From the NCBI GenBank assembly GCA_003988855.1, contig QYAI01000063.1, positions 62,001 through 126,000 on the forward strand: a stretch of DNA of 64,000 nt, in the 5' to 3' direction. Positions 1-12,068 of this stretch are shown piece by piece (position 1 is the first letter of the stretch; the number at the start of each line of letters is the position of its first letter). A program made the position numbers and the translations under genes. The DNA is from Arachnopeziza araneosa (lineage: Eukaryota; Ascomycota; Leotiomycetes; Helotiales; Arachnopezizaceae). The notes beneath the pieces are model-generated. The model ran no database searches and was not told the origin of the DNA. It was given only the letters and a program-made list of their open reading frames with translations.

Positions 1-1897
1 AAAGACTATGCTTGGGAGATGGAAGGTACAAATCAAAATGCGAACGACCTCTTGCTTCAAGGTCTAGTTAAACAAAAACTTGTTTCTATCTTCCGCAACC
101 ATGGGGCAGTGGAAATTCCACGAACGATACTGTTTCCTCGTTCAAGTCACTATCGTTCAAATGTCGTCCAACTTTTAGATGAGCGAGGGACAATTCTACA
201 ACTTCCTTATGATCTCACCCTCCCTCACGCTCGAGACATTGCAAAACATGAACCAACCGTCTCGCGCTCATTTGCATTTGGTCACGTCTTCCGAGACCGA
301 GACTCAGGTAGCCAGCCACTGTCTTTGGGAGAAGTTGACTTCGATATTGCGTCTACTGATACCTTAGATCTCGCCCTCAAAGAAGCAGAGGTCATTAAGG
401 TACTAGATGAGATAGTCACAAGTTTCCCATCTCTTGCGGCTTCTCAAATGTGTTTTCATGTTAATCACTCAGATCTACTATACCTAGTTTTTGATTTCTG
501 CAGAATAGAACTCAGCATTCGACCGCTTGTTGCAGAGACACTTAGTAAGTTGAATGTACAAGGTTGGACTTGGACGAAAATTCGGACTGAATTAAGATCA
601 CCACTGATCGGGGTGTCTGCACCAAGTGTAGATGACTTACAGCGGTTTGACTTTCGAGGTTCGTATCTGTATCATGTTTGAAATAGTACTGCTCACTATG
701 ACTATAGATACACCTAATAAAACCTTTCAAAAACTAAAAACTCTCTTTGAAGGTTCAGATTTCTTTCAGCGAGCATCGTCTGCAATTGCTCATCTTCGAG
801 ATGTGTTTGAGTACACCAAACGCTTCGACGTCCGCAGCAAGATTTTTGTGACGCCATTGGGAAGCTTAAACGAGAAGTTTTGCAAAGGTGGTGTTATATT
901 CTCGTGTCTTTTTGACCGAAAGGGAAAAGATGTCTTCGCAATGGGCGGACGTTATGATTCTCTAATCCGCGAACATCGACACAGAACCGGCAGTCATTCA
1001 GCAGAGAGACATGCTGTTGGGTTCAATCTAGCATGGGAAAAGCTGGCCAGGATTCCAAAGGCAGCTGCGAAGAGTTTCTTGAAGAAACCAGAAGATGAAA
1101 ATCTCGGTATATGGAGTACGAAACGAGTAAGACAAGTACCTCAGCCTATACATTGCATTGCTAACTTGACATAGTGTGATGTACTAGTAGCTAGTCATGA
1201 TGCTTCCATCCTTCGTACCACTGGTATCGAAATCATCCAGTCCCTCTGGACAAATTCCATCAGTGCTGAATTAGCACGAGACTCGCGGTCCCCAGAAGAC
1301 CTTCTTTCCAAATACCGCGACGATAACCATTCTTGGATTGTAACCATCAAGCAGGATTCAATTCTGAAAGTTAAAACAATGGACCGCAAAGACAAAGAAG
1401 ATGCCGATATACCTTCCACGCAACTTCTTACTTTCTTAAAAGCTGAAATCCGCGAGCGCGATCAAAGAAGTGGAATACACACACCTCATCGTGGCAAACT
1501 CCAACGGACCTCCAGCACAGGTGGCCCTGGCCCGGATCGTGAGCAAGATGTACGTATGCTCATCGCTGGCACTAAATCTAAGAAATCAAATCGTAGGAAT
1601 ATTGTTGAACAAGCACAATCTCGTGCGGCGACTCTGGTACACGAATTTCTTGACGGACCCATAGCAGCGATTGAGACGAGCGATCAGGTCATGGATCTCA
1701 TCAAGAGCACGAGATTAAGTGATCCTGAGACTTGGAGAACAGTTATGCATGCGGTACCGACCGCTGAGAGACGTTATCTCGCGGACTTGCATGAGTTAAT
1801 GGAAACGCTAAAGGCACAGAATGAAAGTGTAACAAAGAATGCTTTTGTGTATAATTTTAGGACTGGGAAGTGCATCTATTATGATTTGGGTGCATGA
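1..1897 (+). CDS. GCN2: eIF2alpha kinase GCN2, C-terminal part (5' end outside window)
   Basis: Partial gene: the reading frame is open from base 1 and codes for the last 599 residues. Exons are 1-658, 708-1126 and 1175-1897; introns 659-707 and 1127-1174 restore phase exactly. The protein carries the histidyl-tRNA synthetase-like domain of GCN2 (class II signatures such as QLPYDLTLPHAR, SFAFGHVFRD and FAMGGRYDSLI) followed by the C-terminal anticodon-binding-like and ribosome/dimer region. In the known family this domain senses uncharged tRNA and switches on phosphorylation of eIF2alpha during amino-acid starvation. The kinase and RWD domains must lie upstream of the window. HisRS itself is unlikely, because the long tail after the synthetase-like part (from about 1400) is GCN2-like. 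Confidence 0.93.
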
Positions 1898-2263
1898 GTA
1901 GGTAGGATGTGAAAGTAGACTTGAACCTTGCGGTGGTCTGGGGAATCTCGGGCGAGTTGAGAACGACTGGGTCTAGAGATGACTGTGTTTATTTGCGGCG
2001 CTCTGGAAAACCTGATAGTCATTAGTGTTCTTGAAATTTGATTTAACTGTCTCTTAAGATTTAAATGGTTCAATCGCCATTTCTCGGGAGAAACAGCTCT
2101 CAAGTGTTACGAGTAATGATCAAGCACATGGCACAGCGCATATTTATTATAGTCTACCGGAGTCCAGAGCTGATGGTAATTATATTGATTCTACTCATGA
2201 AACCAAATGACCGAAGAATATCCTTTAAAAAGAACACCGGCTTCCATAACTCCAAGCGAACGC

Positions 2264-4545
2264 CTAAGTATCTGTCAAATCAACTATATCCTGCCCAGCA
2301 CCTTCATTCCACAGCCCCTCAGTAAACCCACCACCTCTTTCCAGCCTCTCCGGAATCCTGAGCACCTCCTCATCCTCATCCTCATCCAGATCTTTCGTGG
2401 CATCCAGTCTCAACTCCACCGTATTCGTAACCAAGAGTTTAAAGCAACAACCATAGTTCCTTTTGGCAAGCGCGATCAAATTCTCTACCAGGAGCTCACA
2501 ATCCTCGCCTCTCTGCCTATCATCGTAAAACACCAGCCCATCAATGATACAAAACACGATTGTGTTGGCTGGTAATTGAGCGATGAGTTTGCGGAAGACG
2601 CCTCCGAGTGCTTCGATGTTGTCGGATTTCACTCTCGTGAGGTGTTTGATGTTTACGAGGTCGAAATCATCGTATTGAGATAGGAGTTGTGCAAGAAGAC
2701 TATTGAGGAGGCCGGCGGGTCCATTCTCCTCGTGATTATCTCCCCAATCTACGTGTTCGCCACAGAAGAAATGGAGCTCGATAATTGCATTCTTAGGTTG
2801 AGACTTCTTACTCTTCTCTTTGATGGATCTTCGAGCAGCCTTCAGAGATTCCGATAGTTTTGCACATACAAAACTTAAAGGAGATCGATGGCCTATCGAC
2901 TTTTGCGGACCGCCATGGACGAGGAGCTTAGAAGAGTTGGTAGAATGGAGCCATTTCTGCAGCTTGGCAGATTCCATCATGTATGTGACAGAATCTTGAT
3001 CCTCCAACGTGGAGTTAAGGCCTGATTCAAGGTTTGCACGCAGGTCAACCTGAGGAATTTCTCGGTCGCTGAGACGAGATATGAGTCTTTTTCGAATTTT
3101 GAATGCTTTCATGAACGATGCAGAGTCTTGAGGGCTCGTTGATGGACTGTGATAATCTTGGAATTGTTAGAGAGAAGAAAGCAATGAGGGAGCAGTTAGA
3201 AACCTTGATGATTCGCGCTTGTCATTTCCTGAAAAGGCTTTGCCATGAAAAGAGTGGCAACGTGGTTGAGTGCATCCCCAAGTACTTGAATCTGCTCGTA
3301 GTTGCGATACGACTCATGTGATAGAGTCCGTACGAGCTGATGAATATCATCTGCTTTCTGGTATATCTCATCTGTCTGCTCCTCTACTACACCAACTTTT
3401 TCGAAAACGTCCTTGACGGTATGATTGGTTTCTTTATTAGTTTCCCTGCTGAGAAGTTCGGCTTCTTCGTCAATGGCAATACTGCATTGTTTGATCGCAT
3501 TGGTATGTCTCAAAAGAGTATTTCGGAGCGGTTCCGGCTTAAAAATTCTGGATAACGTTTTTTTTGCCGCTTCGTTATGATAGAACTCGAGGATATGGCC
3601 CATAGTACGAAGGACTGCAACATACAAAGCAGAGCATAATTTTCTCAATTTGGGAGAGACATTGCTATTCACTGCTCGTATTCGTCGGGTCTTTTCCAGA
3701 AATGTCGGTATTTGGACTAGAGCATCAGCGATTGCTTCGTTCATGAGATGGAGCCGTTCTGCTATCTACTCATTCTTGTTAATTTTACCTGATATAATCA
3801 AGGGATGTCAACTCACCCGAAGGATCAACTTGTAGCCGCCGCAGATGATGGAGAAAAATCCGGTTGTGTGTTTTGGCATAAGGTCCAACAAGGCATGACC
3901 TAGGTTCAAAATCTCAAGCTCAGCTCTGGTCGACAAAGTAGAATTTGAAATGAAATGTTTTTGTGAGGGTAATATACGTTCAAAAGAGACCGCTGAGGTA
4001 TGAAATTTGCGGACCATGACCTACATATTTGTAAGTTCTCCCCCAACTTTCGAAAAGCTTTCCGTATCGGGGCAAAGAAGCGGGTGCGTTCCTCCGCATT
4101 GTACTCCTCTTGCGTCTTTTTGAGAGTATCCAAAACCTCTTCAAAGGTATGATGCTTCTCCATATCGATACCTACTTTCTTGTCTTTCTCCGCATCTCTC
4201 TCGTATAGCTTTACAGCATCGAAGAATTCTTTCTCGTCCTCATCGATATTCTTGTATAAGTCTTCTCTGGCACATATGTCAGTATTTTCTTGACAGGGTG
4301 GATTAACATGCTTACAAAGGAATGTCTTCGACCTCGATCTGAGTCCATTTGTGTCTCTTAGTATCTAAATGGACTCGAGGATCATTGGTGTTGAGTGCTT
4401 TATGAATTCTTCCGTCGAGTTTGCTTCTGCGGCTTGTCATATATGTCTCAACGATGTCTTGTAGAGCAGAACTGGGCTTTTGGATTTCCAGCAAGCCTAG
4501 TGGTGGTATTGATTGAGCTACAGGGAAATTTGACGCTTGTGCCAT
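2264..4545 (-). CDS. fungal STAND-like protein (DUF7708-like N-terminus), function unknown
   Basis: Proposed exons on the minus strand: 4545-4316, 4266-4021, 3925-3817, 3765-3204 and 3156-2264 (679 aa). The start is the ATG at 4545; the few codons before it begin with TTG. The pattern FFAPIRKAFRKLGE..., then a helix ending IICGGYKLIL, resembles the N-terminal helical module (DUF7708 type) of fungal NACHT/STAND-like proteins. The C-terminal half has the motifs SPLSFVCAKL, ELHFFCGEH, LLNSLLAQLL and FCIIDGL that occur in the P-loop-like part of these proteins. The expected phosphate-binding loop is replaced by LLVHGGPQKSIGHRS, without a GKS/GKT, so nucleotide binding is doubtful. The tail is acidic (DLDEDEDEE). 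The donor at 4020 (GTCATG) and the acceptor at 3157 (AAG) are weak, so exon edges there are less certain. The family assignment is from memory of motifs. Confidence 0.6.
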
Positions 4546-5484
4546 TCTGTCCAAGTACAAGAGAATGATTGATGCTATTGAGAGATCTGTTGTCTAGAAT
4601 AGAGAGACACGATATGTTTGTATTATTGCGTATGCAAAGTTCAAGTACAAGAGCTTATAGTAATAACTCACTCCTTGGCAAAGCAATACAAATAGATAAA
4701 AGACTCTGTTTCTGAGTCTACACTTGAATTCCGTAATACACATAAGTAGTCAAGAAATAAACCTGGGGGAAGTCGTTAGGCTGGTTTCGTAGACAGCCTT
4801 GCGGGAAAAGAGTCAAGGCTCTTTCAAAATAATGTGTGGTTGCCCAAGAATATGGGTGGTTAAACTCAGCACACGAAATGCACTTGCCCACAACGGCGGA
4901 GCTTCAAAGTTTCAAGAGAATACAAGAGCGTGGGGGTGAGACTAGGGACCAGAGCGAATGGGATGTTTGTATCCCATTTCCGTGAGACGGGGAACGACCC
5001 GATCCCGAGTTTAGTTCGTCTCAAGCACGTTACGCCCGAGTAGAGTGTTAAGGCGGCTATCAGCACCAAATATCTGACCAGTGACACCAATATGTCGGCC
5101 TCCATCATTTTTTAAAAATTTGAGGAGAAATCAGTTTTTGTAAGGCTTCCGCATTTCTCAGTGCCGTTATCCGTGGGACTCGCCGGAAAGCCTTTATGGT
5201 TCATGCAGGCGGAACTAAGTTTCCTTTTGAAATGATGAAATGATGAAATGAATGGATGAAAGAAAGTCAGATGCTGTACTAACACGGGAAGACGATAAGA
5301 GCGGGGCATTTTATAGGGCTTTCCTCGTCCTGGCATCATAGCCTGATTGTTGTGTAACAAACTCTTATCTGCATATAGACCAGCGTACTAACTGAGCACA
5401 GCGCTGGATATATATCTCATATCTTCAAGAGAGTTACACGACCTTGGTGTGTCCTTAATCAAGGAAAAGATTCATTCGGCAAGG
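4546..5484. other. intergenic, divergent promoter region
   Basis: About 940 bases between the divergent starts of the STAND-like gene and the AAA ATPase. Short open frames here have no recognisable motif. No RNA gene, repeat or transposon was seen. Confidence 0.5.
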
Positions 5485-8400
5485 ATGTCAGAAGTCAATA
5501 AACTTCGAAGCTCTGATCTGAGTATCGCAACTCGTTATACCTCTGACAAGAAAGTCGAGGCCATGGTGGAGGTCAAAGCCATTCCACAGTCACCAGAATA
5601 TTCAAACGAAGAACACAATGCTCTAAACAACATGTCGCGAAAGGTTTCAAGAGTGGATCTCAGCAACGTTCCTAGGAAGGTCTCACTCCCATTGGGTGGA
5701 GACGGCTTAAGCAAGCAGGATCAGTTCAGCCCTCATCGCCAAAGCAATCAGAATGGACTTGACAGCGAGACCAAAGAGTTCTTGACTTCTGATGACGAAA
5801 TCGCTCAGTTGCGTCTCAAAATTGAGAGAATAGATGCACTTTTGCAAGAAAAACTGGGCTTGAATTCTATCTATCCGGACGAATCTCATTTGGACGAACC
5901 TCGGAACAATGTTGAAGACAATGAAGAAGATGGGCCGTTCTCGGTAGAGCAACATATCAAATATATCTCATCGGAATCATGGTGCCTCCCAGATGTTAGA
6001 CCTTTGTGGACAACCTACACAGGAAAGTACACACTTGTTATCTCCAGGAAGATGAAGCCTGACATCGCCGACGATGCAACTACAGCTACAGTGGTAAAGA
6101 TCAATATGCTTGATAAAGGGAGGATCACAGATCGGATGGCTATCGTTTGCCCGACCTTGCTAGCTGAGGTTGCTAGGATTACCGGAGCATCCCTCACGCC
6201 AGTGCGCAATGTGCTCATTCCACCATTCAAAATACTGTTGTCTTTTCACCAGGAGTATATGGACTGCTTGCAACAAAATGAGAAACGATGCAAAGATCTC
6301 CTTGCTCAGCAAAATTATTCAGAGACAGCGACACTTGTCTCACCAACTCTTGAATCGGCAAGCTCGAATGAAGATGAGAATTCGGACGGTTGCGTGCCGG
6401 GAATAGTTCATATTTTGGATCTGAAACATGCCCAAAAAATTGTGAATGGTATGAAGTGCTTACTTCATTTCCTCCACACTCATTGGGCTCAAACCATCGA
6501 AGTTCGTCGCCAAATAAGTGATCAAAGCCTCAAGGAGATTGCATTCGACCGCCTGTGGCATCTTTTCAAACCAGGTGACATCGTAGTTGCCGTCAAGCCA
6601 AAGATTCAAGCATATCGGGTGCTACATATCGGCGGTGGGCGTATCTTTCGAGATAGCACCTCTGAAAATGGCACTCTGAATTCTAATAGTGCTAGGATTG
6701 TGTCCAATTTCTTCTTGGATTGCTACAGCTTTGACTTCAACGGGATTCATTACGGAGCAGTTCCTAAGCAAGTCACAATTGTACCGTACGAAGGCTTGCG
6801 GAAGATCACTGCGTTGGAGGTGGTGCCGATCGAATTCATGAAGAGCGACGTTGAAGACTATCTAATAGCAAGAGGCAAGAAGTTCGCCAAATTAGCGAAG
6901 GTGGCACATAAAAGATACAAAGGAAACAATTTGAAGCAAGATACCTTCAGGCCTGAGGAAGTAAGTACTAAACTTGATGTTATATTATTTTATTTTTTCT
7001 GATCGAGAAACAACAGTTAGATGGAGACACAATCATCGACTTTGGGTTGGCTTTCAAGAACAGTAATCCTCCAATTGAGCCGCCAAACTTCGGAAGTGGC
7101 GTGATTGAGACACCAACTGAGCCTGATGTGAGAGAAGTTGAAGAAACATACCAAGACTGTCCAGTCGTTGGTCACTGCGAGAGGTCATACGTTTACGACG
7201 ATGGGCAGTTTGATCTTGCACGTCGGACACAAGTCGTTGACTTGTACAGCATGAGCTTTAGTACCCTGATAGCTGATGATAGTAACCTGACTAAGGGAAA
7301 ATTCAGGCTCTTGCCTTATCGGGTATACGGATATGCCTTATTAAGGCGCAGATGGTGTAAGTCTTTACAAAAATACACAAAATAGTGTGGCTGACAATCT
7401 AGCAGACCCATTGGACATCGACCTGATCGAGGATGTCAAGGAGATGGAAAATGGTGCTCTTGACGGATTCAGCGATTTGGTTTTGCCTGAAGATCATAAA
7501 GAAATCGTAAGAGCACTCGTGAAAACTCATGCACGAGGAACGCGATCAACATCTAGCAGTAAAGAACAAATTTCATTCAGTCGCAATTTAGATGTGGTGA
7601 CGGGAAAGGGCCAAGGTTTGATTATATTACTGCATGGAGTCCCTGGGGTGGGGAAAACCTCCACAGCGGAATGCGTTGCAGCTAACACAAATCGGCCATT
7701 GTTTCCTAGTAAGTTGATCCTGCCGAACTAAACACCATGTAAATCGAGGTTGATATGGCTTAAAGTTACGTGTGGCGACATTGGCGGAAGCACAGCAAAG
7801 GAAGTCGAGGATAACCTCGAGTCATACTTTGATCTAGCTCGCAAATGGGGTTGCGTGTTATTGCTAGATGAAGCAGATGTATTCCTTGGAGAGCGTCTGA
7901 AGGGTGATATTGTGCAGAATAGCTTGGTATCAGGTACGCCACAATCCTTGCTGATAAGTTCACAAAGTGATTGACGTAATTGAAGTCTTCCTCCGAGTTT
8001 TGGAGTATTATAGTGGAATCCTTATTTTGACAACTAACCGCGTAGGTCAATTTGATGAAGCCATTAAATCGCGCGTCCACATCAGCTTGTACTATCCGCC
8101 GCTTAGCAAACGAACCTCTTTGGAGATCTGGAAGATGAATCTCGATCGACTCGAGCGAACAGACAACCAGACTGCTTCTTGTCGTCCCGTGATTTTCAGT
8201 CGTAAAGAGATCATGGGATTTGCCAAAGCCCATTGGGCAGAAAATGAGGCTTCAAAAACCAATTGGAATGGACGACAGATCAAAAATGCTTTCCAGACAG
8301 CAATCGCTTTGGCAGAATGGGACCATCTAGACTCGCATTCCAATACCAAGTTGAGAAATAATCTTCACGGGCCTTTGCTTGAAGCCCAGCACTTTAGAAA

Positions 8401-8860
8401 AGTTGCAGAAGCAAGTGCTCGCTTTGATCAATACCTCACTCATGTTCGCAACACAGACGAGTATAATGCGCGAATCAGGATGAACCGTAAGGATGATTTT
8501 GTCGATCGCGGGGTAGCTACAGAGGCTGGTCTTCATTACCCGGATCCTAGAGACGCCAAAAAGACAGCCAAAGCCAAAAAGGGGCGAGAGACCTTCGACT
8601 CTGATAATGATCAGGACTCAACCGGCAGCGACTCAGATTCAAGTGATGAGGACTTCAAAGCCCAAAAGCACAACATGAACGCCATCAGAATCCAAAAAGA
8701 GGATGAGCAGAGGAGGAAGGAGGAAGCCGAGAGACAAGCAAAGCGGAAACAGAAGGAGCAAAAGAAAAGAGAGCAACGAGAACGAGAAGATGCTAGGAAG
8801 AGAGAAGAACTATCAAGGTCAAAATTAGCTGATGAAAACAGCTCTGAATCTTCGACTTAA
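5485..8860 (+). CDS. AAA+ ATPase with DUF7025-type N-terminal domain
   Basis: Exons 5485-6960, 7017-7356, 7406-7708, 7766-7933 and 7986-8860 give 1053 aa; all four introns (56, 49, 57 and 52 nt) join in phase. The first true ATG is at 5485; an upstream in-frame GTG at 5449 is not used. The N-terminal half has a short coiled segment and then the FDRLWHLFKPGD block typical of large fungal AAA proteins (DUF7025). The ATPase core shows Walker A (GVPGVGKTS), Walker B (LLLDEAD), sensor 1 (ILTTNR) and arginine-finger region (IKSRVH). The last ~100 residues are a highly charged acidic-then-basic coiled coil (DSDNDQDSTGSDSD, then KKREQREREDARKREE). An ATP-driven remodelling role is implied by the fold; the substrate is unknown. 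All catalytic motifs are intact. Confidence 0.85.
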
Positions 8861-9094
8861 GATTGCTCCAGTTCACGAAGCAAAATAGGCAGGGAAGAGA
8901 ATATATGAGGGCTTATTTCTTTCGGAGCCACTGGGCTATTGGTAACCTGAGTAATATTCGATGTCGATTGTGTTATTTAACTTATCCCTTATAACTTGAA
9001 ACCGTACATCCTCATGACGAACATTATGAAGCGTGGTCGAAAGATTGCATTCTGAAGCCCATTTACACCATCCAAAGTCAAACAATTTACTAGT

Positions 9095-9829
9095 CTACGC
9101 TCTTGGGGCAGCCGTTGGGATCCATGCATTAAGCTTTGGCTTCACCCTACAAAGAAGTCAGCTAATACATATAGCCATATCGGATTTAACCTACGTAGAG
9201 TAAGTCTTGAAAGCACCTCGGCTAGCTGTGAAGTTTGGTCTGTGATCTGGTAGCTCCCATGATCGAACTCCTGTCTGTAATATTGGATCTTGGGTCGGTG
9301 GCTTGTCAACCATGTACGAAATCCAAGCATGCCATCCAGGCTCAATGTGTGAGCTGTATCAGAGTTAGAACGTCCCTCATTGCCATTTTGAAGGTTGGGT
9401 CTTTACGGATCGAATTCGTGGTCCTTGTAGTCAACCCATCTCGTGCGCACTAAAGTTTTGATCAGCTCAATGATTCCGTCGAGTCTGGTAGAGTGTGCGT
9501 ACATGGCAATTCGTCCTCCATATTCTCGTAGTATTTATTCCCGTATCGGTCCTTTGCGATCAATGTACCGACTTTAGTATCACCTGCGATGGTCATAAGC
9601 CCAAATCCAGAAGTTCAAATGGCTTTCTGATGTACCTTGGTACTATAAAAGAGGCCCATCGATCAGCAACTGCTATGTTATTTGTCGTGGAGAGGTACGA
9701 GACATACGTGCATTTGATGTGCGGCATCCTGCAGAACGGTTAGCAACCTCTTTCTCTCAAAACTGAAGATAGTATTACCCTAATTCCAACCTTCCACAGG
9801 TTCTTCAACGTCCTCGTAACCGTCGACAT
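9095..9829 (-). CDS. NDUFA12: NADH:ubiquinone oxidoreductase subunit NDUFA12 (B17.2 / 13.4 kDa type)
   Basis: Accessory subunit of mitochondrial complex I. Seven exons on the minus strand: 9829-9779, 9728-9708, 9642-9636, 9583-9503, 9449-9407, 9353-9195 and 9146-9095, for 137 aa. Family signatures are MSTVTRTLKNLW at the start, DRYGNKYYEN, ELPLRTRWVDYK, SHIEPGWHAWISYMVD, QDPILQTGVRSWELPDHRPN, and KPKLNAW near the end. Length fits the fungal family. Exon 3 is only 7 nt (TACCAAG). Phase forces its inclusion: exon 2 ends on a codon boundary while exon 4 begins with two bases of a split codon, and the exon supplies the tyrosine and most of the glycine codon before DTKVGT. All introns are GT..AG, 48-65 nt. 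No long open frame exists here, so a simple ORF scan misses it. It lies head to head with PGS1. Confidence 0.9.
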
Positions 9830-9991
9830 GGTGGCGGTTGATCAATGGCTTCTGAGGGTAACGAAGGTTGTCGTTGAATTGAAAGCAGAACCCTGGTCGT
9901 TTGGTTCCGCGCTAGCTAGACATTTCAAAAGCTCCTGTCGACATCACTCCCCTCCGACTTTCAACCACAACATTAAGTTCAGAAACTGGCT
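9830..9991. promoter_or_regulatory. shared promoter of NDUFA12 and PGS1
   Basis: Only 162 bases separate the two divergent start codons, so both promoters and 5' leaders must overlap or abut here. Both products are mitochondrial. No specific factor site was assigned. Confidence 0.55.
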
Positions 9992-11711
9992 ATGATAGTC
10001 AGGAACTTTTCAAGATGCTCTGCCACTCGAAGACTCCAAGTCTGCCGGCCAAGGCTCTACCAGACTAAACAGCGTAGGTACTCAACAACCACATCTTCAC
10101 TCACTTCATCCAATGGATCCTCGCAAGCGTCAATGCTTGCAGCTTTCACGAACGAGTTGGATAGAATAGCGCCGAAATTCGAAGTTCATGGGTCGCAAGT
10201 GAAGATCCTGCAGTCACCCTCAGAATTCTACGAGACATTGAAGGTTGGATAAACGTGCTACAAGGAGGAATATGTGCTGATGGAAACAGGCCAAGATATT
10301 GGTAGCAGAAAGGAGAATCTTCCTGTCAACTTTGTACATAGGGAAAACAGAATATGAGCTTGTAATTTTTCCAATTCGTGTATCTGGGCATCGATTGATA
10401 CCGTCCAGATCTCCACGCTTCAAACAGCTTTACGAGCCAAACCCAAGTTGAAGTTGAGTATCTTGACCGATGCTTTGCGAGGGACAAGGGAATCGCCCAA
10501 TCCATCATGTGCATCGCTTCTTGCGCCATTAGTGACGGAATTTGGGGTAGAGAGAGTTGAGATTCGCATGTACCACACCCCGAATCTAACAGGGCTGAGG
10601 AAGAAGCATATCCCAAAGAGAATCAACGAAGGATGGGGACTACAGCATATGAAGTTGTATGGGTTTGACGACGAGATCATCATGTCTGGGTACGACTCTT
10701 GTCCTTGAATACTATAACAGTACTAAGAGATGCAGGGCAAATCTCTCTAATGACTACTTCACCAACCGTCAGGACAGATACCATGTATTCTCGTCAAAAG
10801 AAATAACAGACTACTTCTTCAGCCTCCAGGAAGCTATATCTAAGCTCAGTTTTTTGGTCAAGCCGGACTCAAAACTTCCCGCTAGGTACGAGCTAAATTG
10901 GCCAACCTCAAATTTGGCTCCCTCGCCACTCATCTCACCATCCGAGTATATCACTCAATCCTCCAAACTTCTCACCCAATTCATCCAACCACCAGCAACT
11001 AAATCTAATTTTCAGAAAACAAATACAATTATCTACCCCTTGCTTCAGCTTACTCCCCTCCTCAAACCCGATACTTCCACAGAGCTCCCAGCTCTCACGT
11101 CGCTCCTCGCCACACTCTCCTCATCCACGTACAAGAACTCCTCCTGGACCTTCACAGCCGGATATTTTAATCCGCATCCTCAGCTGACCTCCCTTCTCCT
11201 ATCCAGCGCCTCGCAGAATAACACCGTCATCACTGCATCCCCTTGGGCTAATGGCTTCTACGGTTCTAAAGGCGTCTCCGGTCTTCTTCCCGCCGCATAC
11301 ACTTTGCTATCTCGACGCTTCCTTGAATGCGCAAAGAAATCTGGGAAAAGTGAATCTATTCAGCTCAAAGAATGGCGAAAAGGCACAGTGGGTGAACCGG
11401 AAGGTTGGACCTATCATGCCAAGGGGCTTTGGGTATCGCTCGACCAAGGTGAGAAATTAAAAAAGGTGGATTTAAGCATTGTCGGTAGTAGCAATTACAC
11501 CAAACGTAGCTATAGTCTCGATCTTGAGGCTGGAGTGGCAATCGTGACGAGTGATGAGGGCTTGAAGAGAAAGTTAGCCAAGGAAAAAGATTGGCTCGAG
11601 GAGAATGCAAAGAAGGTTGGTATGGACGAGTTTATTAAGACGGAGAGGAGGGTGAGCATTCAAGTGAGGATTGCGATGTGGATTGTGAGTATGGTTGGAG
11701 GTGCTTTGTGA
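9992..11711 (+). CDS. PGS1: CDP-diacylglycerol--glycerol-3-phosphate 3-phosphatidyltransferase
   Basis: Makes phosphatidylglycerophosphate, the first committed step to phosphatidylglycerol and cardiolipin in mitochondria. Exons 9992-10243, 10290-10361, 10409-10689 and 10736-11711 give 526 aa; introns are 46-47 nt and in phase. The N-terminus is rich in Arg and Ser with no acidic residues in the first ~30 positions, as expected for a mitochondrial presequence. Two phospholipase-D type HKD motifs are visible: HMKLYGFDDEIIMSGANLS (split by intron 3) and HAKGLWVSLD...IVGSSNYTKRS. ILTDALRGTRE and HTPNLTG are further family landmarks. The enzyme looks complete. Confidence 0.93.
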
Positions 11712-12068
11712 TTTGGCACAGAGCGAGCGTGTATATCCATCCATGTATAACATGTATAACATGTATAGATTGAAGCGGTCTACGCAGATATTTCCGCCTA
11801 TCTTCACTATTACTATTAGCATTCATCAGATTCTTATGGTAGGTTGTGCATCGCTCCGTATTTGTGGACTTGGGTCACGCGTGAAGGGCTGATAGGTTCG
11901 CCTTGCTGGACGAGGCTCTGCAGAACACCAAAACCTATGCATTTTGTGCCTCGTCAACTTCTAGCCCATGCATATGAACCTCCATATCAGTTCCTGATAT
12001 TTGACTGCTCTCTGTTTATTTCTTGATCGTTCAGTCTCTTTCTGTAATGTTTTGCAGCCCCTCTAGCA
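11712..12068. other. intergenic
   Basis: PGS1 3' region and the leader of the next gene. A short direct repeat built on CATGTATAA (three copies) lies at about 11742-11767. Nothing else is recognised. Confidence 0.4.
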
